A DNA stretch of 64,000 nucleotides, from NCBI RefSeq assembly GCF_048564905.1, contig NC_132995.1:62922639-62986638 (forward strand), read 5' to 3'. Positions 34,401 through 46,400 of the stretch are shown here, piece by piece (the stretch's first letter is position 1; each line of letters begins with the position of its first letter). The DNA comes from Vicugna pacos (lineage: Eukaryota; Chordata; Mammalia; Artiodactyla; Camelidae). Below the pieces are notes generated by a model. It did no database searches. It saw nothing but the letters and a program-made list of their open reading frames with translations, and was not told where the DNA came from. The position numbers and the translations under genes are program-made.

Positions 34401-37400
34401 AGAGACAAGCTTGTAATCTTGTGAGGGATAGAGACACTGCTTCCCTCACAGCAATAAATCTGGGGCTGGAGAGGGAGATTTCTCAAGGCACCTAATTTAT
34501 GCCAAGCCCCTCCTGGAGACTGTGTCTGGCTAACAGCTTAGCCGATGGTGTATCACACTGATGAGCGGTCACTGTCAAGTACAGCTGGCCCCAGGTGAGG
34601 GGGTGGAGGGTAAGAGTCAGCAGATAAGGCATTATATACAGTGCACATGGCCAAGCTCCTCTGAGAGAGCAGGCAGCCCCACCAGTCTCCTCCTTGGAAA
34701 AAAAAAGAGAGAGAGAGAGAGAGAAAAAAAAGAGAGAGAAAGAAAAAAAAAGAAAGGAAAGGAAAAGAAAAGCACAGGACAGTGAGGGCAGCATGGCAGT
34801 ACTGGAGCCCAGGATGAGCCCCCTTCCACTCAGGCACAGACAGATGAGTCACTTGTCACTAACAGCTAGACTCAGTTTGACAAACTGGCGTCCTCCACAG
34901 GCAGAGACTGTGCGTCATTCATCTCTGTGTCCTGACACTTGGCTTGTGGGTGCTGAATGCGCTCAGCGGGAGAGGCCAGCTAGGAGCCCAGCCATCTGGC
35001 CATACCCACCCCTTCCTGATCCCTGGTCCTTATCACCTGTTCTTGGCAGTGATGTAGGACATGATGTTTTGATTGAAGAACTTGAGGATCAAAGGGATGC
35101 AGTTGGCAAACACCAGGTGCTGGGCCATGTATTCAAACTGAAACCAACAAGAAAAAAATCAGCATGCCCTTTGGGATGCACCCTCCTTCCTCCAGTGATA
35201 AAAAGACCTTGGCTGGAGGACTGTGTCTTAGAACATTTAGGCAGAGCTCAAGGGGGTTTGAAGGCCAAGGCCTCTGTTCCTTGGGGCTGGAGGAGCAGCC
35301 CTGCCTGAGGCCCTGGCCCAGCGGGCAGGAGGAAGATGCTGCAGGTACCTGGTAGACGTGGTTCAACTTAAAGTGCTTGAGCAGCAGCAGCAGGACGGCA
35401 GAAATGGCCTTAACAATGACCTCTTTGTGGCGGTTCACATCCACTCCCAGCTTCATGCTCTGCAACACTGTGGTGCTGGAAGCACAAGCCTCCGGGTGAG
35501 CCAGCGGCACATGCAGCAGCCCTCTCAGGGTGCTCCCAGGAGAGATGGGGCTCCTGAGCCTTCTCTGGGCAAAGCAACCACCTCACCACCCACCCTATGG
35601 ACATCTCAGAGGTTAAGCCAGGCTCCTCCCACCCACATCCCAAGCAATCCAGCTCAGCACAATTTATTTCTTCCTTGTGATGCCCCAAACACATTCTGGG
35701 CCTACTTCACTGCTTTTCCTCCAAAAATGAACTTCTCATTTCAAGATCTCCCCTAAGCTTCTGCCACCATATGAACTTGTGTTCCTCAAAGTATATTCTA
35801 TAGACTCTCAGTGTATTGAGATGTTTCATATTAAGAGGAAAAAGGGTTTTGGAGTCATATAAATTTAGGAAGCATTGAGTTAAATCAGTTTCTTAATTTA
35901 GGAGTTCTTACTATAAATCTTTCTAAGAGGAGATACAATATTTGACTCTGGAATCCTTTTTCCAAGGACTATCACAATGGCCTGGTGCTCTATGATACTC
36001 CCTTTGGTTTTAAGCCAATCCCTGCCTCCTCCCTCACTTGGCTATCATCGCCAGACTCCAGGGGCCCAGCCACCAGGGAGCTGGGCTCAGAGCTAGGTGG
36101 TATTGCCAGGCTGATAAGAGATCGGGTCAAGGCCCAGGTCCTTCTCAAAGTAGAACATGATCTTGGTTTGTACTCACATCAAAAAGATGAGGTCAGTGCA
36201 CCAGGGAGGAAGAACCCCTAAGGATTTCACTATCACCCTGAGACATTCAGAAATATTATGGATGCCAGTTCACTGGCAAATAGGAAAGAATCTACACCCA
36301 GCTCAAGTTTGGCTGATTTTTGTCCAGAAGCTAAAACTATACATCCTGGATGTACCTAACACATAGCTTTTGAGGGAACATTTGGGGAAATGTCAAACAC
36401 ACTCCAGTTCATTTTACAGAGGAGCAAATGCCTTTCCCCAGTTCTCTCAGGGGTTCACTCAGTGGCAGAGCCTACACTAGAATCCAAGCCAGCTAGATTA
36501 AGCCATTTCCCTAAGTAGTAAAACTAAATATTTAACCCAGTAAATTTTCCTCCTTCTGAGCCAGGAATACCTTAAACTTAACCTGCAGAGAAGTTAAGCC
36601 AAAACAATAACAAAAACAAAACAAAACAAAGAATAGCAACAGCAAAAAAACATCTAGCAAACACTGGGACTGAAAGGAAAACATTTCCCCTTTCCCCTCC
36701 ACCCTGCCCTGCTCCTTTTCACAGGAACCACACATACTCTGTACAATACTTGAGACTTGATACTCACGGCATCTCCTCAGGCAGGACGTCTGCTAGGATG
36801 TTGATTGAGTCTGTTTTGGCCTTTGAGGTGGGAGCTGCGGCCAGCAGGATCTTCAGCAGCGCGATCTGGGGAGGAGCAGACCACCGAGATAGCACGTATG
36901 AGCCCAGGGGCTGAAGTAAGCCCTAAGAGCTGGTCCTTCTGGAGGTGCTCAGGCGGCAGGAGGGGTTTAGGGACACCGGCAGGCACGCTCTCAAGGCCAG
37001 TGTAGGGGGGAGGGTGATCCCATGGCAGGCACCTACTGACAACCCCCCGAAGGGGCCGAGACAGAGCACCCTCAAGGAGGGTACTCAGAGGACGAGCACT
37101 CACCATGTACTGCGGCAAGCTGGGGAGCAAGCCTTGGTAGAGGGTTTCTGCAGGAACTTGCTCGACTTCCTCTTCTCCCTTTCAACGCAATGGGCACAGT
37201 GGGTACAAGCAACAAAGTCTGGTCCTGACAACGATCTCATGAGCCAGCTAGCTCGCCAGCTGACTGGAGGAGAATGTCTGAGTATGGATGCCAGTGATGA
37301 TGTTGGTAATGATGGCAAACGACTAAGACAACATGCCTGGCACTTTACTTGTAAAAACTCATTTAATCCTTACTACAATTCTACGAAGGTTCCACAGTCA

Positions 37401-40400
37401 TTCCCATTGAGCAGGCAAGGAAATGAAAGCAGAAAGAGATCCAGGACCTCATATAGGTCACCGCCCACTAAGTGGTGGAGCTGGGATTCAGAGGCAGGTG
37501 GCTGGCTCAGAGTCCTGCTCTTTAGCCCTGCACCCGACACATGCTACCCCTGCAGCGGGAGCTAGATTGGGAGCTTTTTGAAGGCAGTCCTGGGGCACTT
37601 TGTGAGATCCTGTGGGCTGAGGAAGGCCGCCAACTCACCCCCGAGAGAGGAGAGCGAAGGTACTCCTCCTCCATCTGTGCCTGCACCTCTGCGATCGACG
37701 TGTACTTGTGCTGGAGAGAGAGGGAGAGAGGCGCTGGAGAAAGCATCCTTCATTCTCCCGCCAGACACCCACACCTGGCAAAGACCCGACACAATTTTCT
37801 TGAAACACCACCTTCTCAGAGGGGACTAAGTCACCACACAGATCCTGAACTAAAGTCCCAAACCCAAAATATTCTCCTATGTGGGCACCCACCTCTTAAA
37901 ACCAGTGTAAAAAACCACACATGGATTAGGAAAAAAGCAAATTAAAGGAGAGAAAGGGGCTTTCAGAGAGCTACAGTGACAGGAGAAAAACTTAAAAGCA
38001 GAATCAAGCAGTCAAGTACTCAGAATCAGGCACTCAAAAAGCCTAGCTGCACAAGGCCCACTTAGTACTACAGATTTCAAAAATATATTTCAAAAACATT
38101 AACACTCCAGACATGCTGTTAGAGGAGACACCTCTTCTCCGCTCGTGATGGTCCCTCCCATGTGGAGGGACATCCAAGTACAAAACACTCCCAACCTCTC
38201 CCTGCCCCTTCCCACTCTCTCCTCCCCTCGCTGACTGGTGACTGTGGGAGCAGGAACGGGACATCTGGCGCATTCTCTCTCTCTTCTCTCTTAAGGAAAA
38301 AGAAAAGCCTGTGCCTTCTTCTGCTCCTTGACCAGGCTTAGCAGGGTCCCAGCACTGCCTGGGTCTGGGTAGGTGAGTCTGCCTAATTCTGAAGTAAGCT
38401 ATCAGGACACCTGTTGCTGCTGTGTTCTTATGCCCCGTTCTCCAACCACTATATGGGCAATAAAGCTGGCATTTCAACCTCCATCTGCCTACTCCTCTAA
38501 CTCAGTTGCCTTAGAACTTGGGCAAGGAAATGGGAGGCTATTTACTAGGCTCCTTAAAACTCCGATTGGCAGGTAATGTAATCTTTAATGAACCCCCAGT
38601 AAGTACCCCACAAAAGCTCAGCTGAAGTAAGTAAAACGTATAAAGAACTGTTTTAAAGGGTACCACCAGTCTGCCTATTCCTCCACCCTAGGCTCCTTCA
38701 GGCAGGCAACATCTAAAAAGGCTTCTCCCAAAGGGCTGCTCTCACTTTACTCCCTGGGGACCAAACTAGGCCCAAAGCTCACCCAGAGCCACCTACCTGT
38801 TTCAGAGTCTTGATGCTTTCGTGGATTGGCCTGGGCAGCCCCACCACGGTGTTGGTGTCACTGGAGAACAACAACGGCCCTGTGTTAAGCCTGGGTCCCC
38901 AAACACCAAAGGCCGGGAGAGTGCACTTCCTGCTCCCTTTCTTCAAAAGGAACTCAGATCACACTCACCTGCCTAGAGTGTAACCTATGAACTTGCTGCG
39001 GCTGGACTCGAGGAACATCTCAATGTCTTTCTCTCTGCCAAAGGAACAGAGTGCATCTTTCTTAAATGTTATTTCAAGGTCTCATGGTTAATAAAACATA
39101 GCCTGTCCAGAAATTGTAAAGCCAGAAGAAAAAGGTCTCCCATAATTGTTTTTTTTTCTGAAAGGAAGAAAAAGAACTGAAATCTTCAGGCTATTCTTCA
39201 TAATGTTGTTCGGATCAATAATCTGAAAATATCTGTAAACAGTTTACCCAAAAACTTAAGGTGACACATAAAGCTTAAAAGCTTACTCTATTCAGATATT
39301 AATAACAAGTTTGTCAAAAGAATTTCTCAAATATTAAACACTTTTACAATTAGAGCTGTAAGCTACTGATTTTTTTCATATGAGTCATATTTTCCTGTCT
39401 CAAATAATCAGCCTATCTTGCATTTTCTGATGACCTGTTCTGTATTCCCATCACAGATCAAGAAAATGACTTCTCCAACCTTTCATATGTTCACCTATTT
39501 CTTAACTTGGTCCTCTTTCAAACAGATACAATTTCTCTACATCCAGGTACCTTCACATCCACTGATTCACACATGTATCTCAAACATCTTAATTACGGTT
39601 CTCAAGAAATTCTTCTGTAATCTATCATTTTCTTTTAATAACTATACACAACCCCAGGGTGAGTGGAGATGGATTTGCTTCAGTAACCTTGTTTTAATGT
39701 TTTCCTATTTCCCCTTCACTAGCATCACGTCTAACCAAGAACTAACCCACACTACTGACTCAAGAGCCACACAAGGGCCTCTCTGTGCAAGGCCAGCACC
39801 CCGACATCCGTGGGCCAGCACTGGACACTTTAAGAGAGGCTCATCCCAGAGCCAAGGTCAGCCTGGCCCTACACAGGACCTCATGTGGTGACTCAGGCTA
39901 GGTGCCAGGCCTAGGGGTGCGAGGGCTCTGGTTTTAGGAGCTAAGAGCGTTCGGGAGGTCTGAGACTCACCTGACCTTGGGAGCCCATGGGAGCCCCTTT
40001 GGGCAGGTAAGCCTCTCGGTCTGGGGGTGCTGCAGTGGGGGAGGCATCACCTCATCCCGCTCAAGGGGGAACGTCTCCCCCTCCAGACTGTTGTCGTCAT
40101 CATTCTCCTCTTCCTCTTCTCGAGGGTCATCAGCCTTGTAGGGATCCCGCTCGTTGAAGGCATCCAAGTTGTCCTGCTTTATCAGAGCCTGAGAGCAGAA
40201 GGAAGGGAGATCAGACCCCAAGAGCAAACTGATGAACCAGGAAGGGGGCAAGGAGGCTAGAGAAGCGATCACACAGAAAGGTGGCAGGAAGAGAGTAAGG
40301 AGCAGTGGAAAAACCAGAAAGGAAGTCAAGGATGGGCCCAAGTGACACATCAGTTCTTACCCATGTCCCTCCAAAGTGCCACATCCCAAGTACCCACTAC

Positions 40401-43400
40401 AAACTGGGCCCTGGGCTGGGCACAGTGTCCCTGTCCTAAAGGCATTCATTCTGCCTTGCTGATCAGAGGGGACTTCCAACAACATCACTCGTCCAGGGAC
40501 CACGCCACCGCGCATGTGCACCTTAGAACCCTCAGGAGTTGTAAGGACCTTGCTGCCCTCACCTTGTGCTCCCGACGGCCCCGCTTCTGCTGCTGCTCGA
40601 TCAGGTCAGAGGCAGAGGCTGGTGGAGAGGCAGCCCTCATGTTGCGGATCACTTTGATGCTGTCCTCAGGCAGTGGGGGGAGGCCCAGGATGGCGCGCTT
40701 CTCAGCCTTCATGCTCTGCAGCTCCTCAAAGCCGCCTAGCGTGCACTGCATCACAGACGGGTGCAGAACCAGGGTAAGCAGGTCCCTGTCTGTGACAGGC
40801 TCCAAAGCACTCATGACACCATGACCCACATCTTTGCAGAGACCTACACAACCTTTGAACAAGAGGACTAAATCCACCCACAGGAAACTCGAGCAACATC
40901 AGCATGGGAGAGGAGGAAAGGGAGCAAGGAGGGGAGACACACAGGCTGGCTGAGCCCTAGCACACAAACACACTTAGCTCTGTATGTACGGCAAACTCTT
41001 CAAGAAAAAAAAGGCCTGTGTATAGCAAAGGGTAATATATATAAGATCTTGTGGTAGCTCACAGCGAAAAAAAAATTTGACAATGAATGTATGTCTGTTC
41101 ATGTGTAACTGAAAAATTGTGCTCTACACTGGAATTTGACACAACATTGTAAAATGACTATAACTCAATTAAAAAATGTAAAAAAAAATTTAAAAAAAAA
41201 GGCCTGGAATGCTTGATGCTTCAAGTACGTAAAAAAGTAGGTGACACACAAATACTTCAAAAGCTGTACATGTCAGTCTTTCAAAGTCAAATTGCTGAAT
41301 GCTCAAATTTAAAAACAAAACCAAAAAACTTTCCTTTAAATATCACCCTAGAAGCAAAATCCCAGTAGGGTTCAGTAATTTTAGGCTGCTTAGTTCACTG
41401 TTTCTGAGCAATTCAGCTTTCCTCTCTGGCTTCAGTGAGGCTTCGTGGGAAACCAACAGGCTATCCGGCCAAGATCAAACATGTAGACCACTCTAAAGAG
41501 GCCCTAACCTCACTGAGCCCCGGCTCCGCAGAGCTGGCCCATTCTGAAAGGGAAGGCGAGTCCTAGGGAGAGCAGGAGTCCAGACTCCAGCTCCACTTTC
41601 TTCCCAGGTCGCTCCTCCTGGAGGGGAAGGGCTCCTGGTTTGGCCAAGGGCGCTGGTCAGCCTGCTCTCCCAGACCGAGCCCTTCTCTACCTAGAAAGAG
41701 TCAGGTTTCACAGCAGACTCTGAGGGAAATGCAGGCTCAGGACTCATTCTTGCCTCTTTCAAAGGACTTCTGACTGAGGGGCCCCAATTATATCAGCTCT
41801 AATTCCACCTCAAATCACTTCACAAACTCCAGGTCCAGGAGCAGCTGTCTGGGAGAAGGTTTTCTATGACTGCAGAAAACAGCTTCCAGGAATCAGGGAG
41901 CCAACAGTCTATTCTGACTCAAAGGCCAAGTCCTCTTTGGCTGCAGTGAGCCAAAAGTGACACTTTTTTGTCACTTCCTTTCAGGAAGCTTCTCTTAGAA
42001 TGTTTTTTAAACCAAAGCAGTTATGTATCCATATAATTCAATATTCAAAAGAATATACAGTGAGAAGTCTCCCTCCTGCCCCTACACGGAAGTGCTCACC
42101 AGTACAGTCTTCCAGAGCAGCAAGAGAACTTTCTTCATGGGGAAGTGAGGGGCATGGCCGCTGCAAAATTTGGTCACCATCCCAAACAGCATGATGGCAA
42201 ATGGCTCATTGTTGTACAGCGGGGAACCTGGAGGCAGCCGAAAGATGTCAGGACCACAGGCAGGAACAGGACCCTCCCAAAGCCTCCCAGTCTCAACTCC
42301 CAGGCAGGGCCTCGAGTCCGGGTCCCCAGAGTCCTACCCAGCTCGGCCCTGAAGGTCTGTCGCATGGTCCTCCACTCGGCCTTATCACCCTCACACTCCT
42401 GATGAACGGTCTCCACAATCAGGTACATGATGTTGAGCAAGACCCTGGAGACAAGAGCCAGCTCATAACAGAACAGGATGGGGGATCAAGGGAGCACCCC
42501 TGGTTTCCTCACATCCATGCTTACGTGAGAAAAGCCTGTGCACAAAGGCTGAGTGGTGGGGGAGGGCTACAATGTAGTCAAAACTGAAAACAGAGTCCCA
42601 CAGAGCACCTTGTGGTGCTTCCTTCTCTGTCCATGGTGTAAAGGTTGGGACCAGATTGTCTTCTAGTTTGTGTTTCTAGGGTCAAGCAAAGCGCTTACTC
42701 AAAGCGGGTGCTTAATAAATGGCTGCTGAATGGGGGGATACGAACAGGAACGGCCAAAAGCACTTACTACCCTAAGCCTCCCAGAATGAGAACAACACAG
42801 AGGCAGGAGTGAGCCGTGGAAGCGGGTGTCAGATCAGACAAAGCAGAGGATGGTCAGGGTGAGAACAAGGAAGTGATGGAGTAGAAATCAGCAGGAGCAG
42901 GGCAATGGCCAGGGACCCTAACTACAGCGGGGAACACCACCGACATCTAGTCTGAAAACTTCCATATTCACAAAAAGAGACAGATTCTAATTCTCACAAC
43001 AATGGGAAGCTGGTCTTGTTGTTTAGCAGTCGCTATCACTTCCGGCGCAGCCAGGAAACACCAGGAAGTTGTCAGGACTAGCCCTACGTAGACAGGGGCC
43101 AAGCTGTGCACAAAAACATGGGAGCACAAGGAGCCACATCATGTGTTTCATCCGGATGCAAAATGCTACACCACCAGGTTTCTTGGCAGCAGTGTGGGCA
43201 GGAGGCTGCACCTCACTGTGGCTCTGTTAAGTGGCTTCACCCTGGATTTCCTTGGGAGTCTCAACCCAGAGTCCTACTTAGGGGAGAGCCCTCAGTAGGG
43301 CCTACTGATCACACACCAGGCACGTGGCACCTGCAGATTATAGTGTGTGCAGATTAGGGTGTGAAGGAACACACACACAGCAAGGAAACCCAAAGGCACC

Positions 43401-46400
43401 CTCCCATGCCCTGCTATGATCTCGTTCTCCAGCTAGAGCTCAGGGAGCCCGGGCTTGCCGCTCGCCTCACCTGAGGTCGGTGCTGTCAGCCAGGGAGATG
43501 GCTGGCTTCCTCACCGCGCTGCTGCAGGCGGCACTGTTGCTGCACGAGAGATGTGAGAGTCAGTGCCTTCCACCAGGAAGGAAGAGAAGTGGTTCCCCTG
43601 ACAAAGTGCTGCCCAACAGGGGAATTAAACACTATGCTCTGTACCCAGACTGCACAAAAGCCCACAGGACTCAGTGGGTAAGGACTCAGGCCCCAGACCA
43701 GACTGCCAAGGTTTGAATCTTGGTTCTAACACTTAATAGTTACGTGCCCTTGGGCAAGACACTCAACTTCTCTGTGTCACAGCTTCCTCATCTATAATAT
43801 GGGGATGGTACTAGCACTTCCGTCATTAACATGACTTAGTATGTGTAATGTCCTTAGAACAATGCCTGGGGCATATAAGCATCTCATGAGGGCTTTTATA
43901 ATTGATGGTGTTTTCCTCAGATCAGCAGCAGCTGACCTGCTCACCAAGCAAGGGACTAGCGGAGACACAGGCTAGAGCAGGCTTTGTTTGAGCCCACGTG
44001 TCAGACTTGTGCCTGGCTTCCTGCTGAGGGGAAACTTGCAGCGCAAACACAATGGAGTCTGCAGGTTCAAAAGAGAGTTCAAAACAAGAGGCCTCCTTTT
44101 GAGGGGCACTGTAGGCCTGGGCAGGACCTGCACTGTCTGGAGAGATCTCCGGTGTTAGTGAGCTGCAAGACCCCTCATTAGTCTCCAAGGTTTGGGTGAG
44201 CATCTCCCCTGTTATTCCACCTGGCTGGTCAGAACAGAGCCTGGGACCAGCCCCTCAGCCCCATATGGCCCATATAACCCTCTCAAAACCAGTTAGTTCT
44301 GCCAGCTCTGTCCCTCTGCCCCTGGCCTCCCTCTCTCCACTCAAGCCCCTCAGAAGAACTCACTCTATTTCCATATTCAGAAGCTCCACCAGAGCGTTGA
44401 ATGTGCCAACTTCCAGGAGCAGAAAGATGTTGTAGCGCATCCAGGACTGCACCTCCGCCTCTGAGCTACACTCCCCGAAGGTGCCTGCAAACACACGGCA
44501 CAGCTCACTGAGTCCCTGCCCGTATCTGACTAGGCAACATCACTGAAGGGGGTACCAGGGTGTCCACTCAGTACCTTGGGCAACGTAGAGAATTGCTCGA
44601 GCCACCTTCAGCCTCCTCTCCCTGGCAGTGACCTCCAAGCCATCTAGGAGCCTCATGGCATGGGTGCGGTGCTGGTTGGTGTCCAGCTCGGTCCACTTCT
44701 TATCTGTCACTGCCGAGCGAGAAACCATTTATACTGGAGCCTGGAAACATCCTCACAGTGGAATGGACACCATGTTAACCCATAAAATTCAGGACTGCCA
44801 CAGGACCAGAACACTCAGGAAGATAAATTACTCTCTATGTACGGGATGAGGTCACACTGCTCTATGAATCTGAATTTCCAGACTGAAACAAAGCTACTTT
44901 GGGTGCAATTTTAATCACGTGGTTTTCTCCCCCCCAGTACTCACATTCTGAAAAGCCACCACCAGAGTACCTACAAGCCCACTCTAAATGTCACAACTGG
45001 CCTTGAACAATCATGGTTCAGCAGGATTCTCAGGTCTCTCCAGGATGACTTAGGTCGTTCAGCTGACTAAGAGAAGCCCTGCAGCTCTCATGATGCAAAG
45101 GGAAAGGAGCCAAGAAGTGGGGGAAATCATCTCACCATGGAACTGGAAGTCCTCCTCAAAGCATTTTCGATTCATCAGGAATTCTGGTCCTTCCGTGTAG
45201 CTGTAAAGCTCTGTTAAGAACAAAGTCTCATCATCTCCAGGTCCATGTCCCACAGCAGGTGTCACATGTAGCAGAGAGGGGAAGGTGTTTGCTTCTAGGC
45301 TGAACTGAGTCCCCGAGTTGCAGTGACCCCTGGACTACACTATCTAATTACTAAGGGGGTCTTAGTGCCCTGATGTGCACAAAGGAGGGAATGCTGACTT
45401 CCCCTGTAGCTGATAGCCAGAATGCCAGCTAGGCACAAACCCGGGCATTTCCAGTCCGACGCACATCGAGCCCACCATGCCATGCCAAGGGCTGCCCGCC
45501 ACCACGAATATGTGTCTCTCAAGTGGCCCGAGAATAGGCCTTGTACTGTGGAGGCTAGAGAAGCAGCTCAGGCTGACTTCATATTACACGTGAGCAGCAG
45601 TGGCAGCGACAAACGTGCACAGATGCAAGCACACCTCCTGGCATTCCTCATGACCCCCTGTTCCAGGAGAGACCACCGTCAGGGGGATTGTGTATGGCCA
45701 AGGAATATCAGTGTCCACGCTGGGACTGGGCCACAGCCAAGTAGGCTGACCACACAGAGGTGCTTCACAAAAGTCAAGGACAAGCCAAAGTTATGAGATA
45801 CACAGGGCTTGACTCCAATAAGGAACATGTTTTATATATACATATCACTACTAGGACTAACTAGGGGGGGAAATGAGCTCCAAAACGACATTCACTCTTA
45901 ATTTTATTAAAGACCAATAAGGAAAAAGGCATTCCCAAATAATAGGAAGGCTGTGCTTTACCCGAGAGCTCGGCAGCCCACTTGTCCGTGTCAGCATACT
46001 CAAACTCGAGGTCTGGAGACTCTGAATAGCCCTGTTGAGGACAGGAGAGTTATGCAAAAGATAACTGTGAGTGTTTTCCAAAGGGACAAACACATATGTT
46101 TCCAGAGACACTGTTGTGTTATGGGATGTCATTGTCTTCACTTTTCTGATGTTTCGTCACAATATTTTTTCTCCTGAGGGAGCTCAAGTCTGCCTAATAA
46201 GCCCTCTCAGGGTATCTTGCACTATTCCTTCAGAGCACTTATCATAATTCATAATTATATATGCACACATGTATTTATTTAGTGTCTGCCTCTTCCCCAT
46301 GAGACTGTAAGTTCCCTGAGAGTGAACATTTGCTCACCAATGATTTCACAATGCCCAACACACTAACTGGCATGAATGGCTGAATGAATGAATAGTTTAG

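Noticed and set aside
35780-35935. Possible hAT/MER relic in STRIP1 intron 15
   Set aside because: Only a vague likeness ('TTCCTCAAAGTATATTCTATAG'). No terminal repeats could be read.
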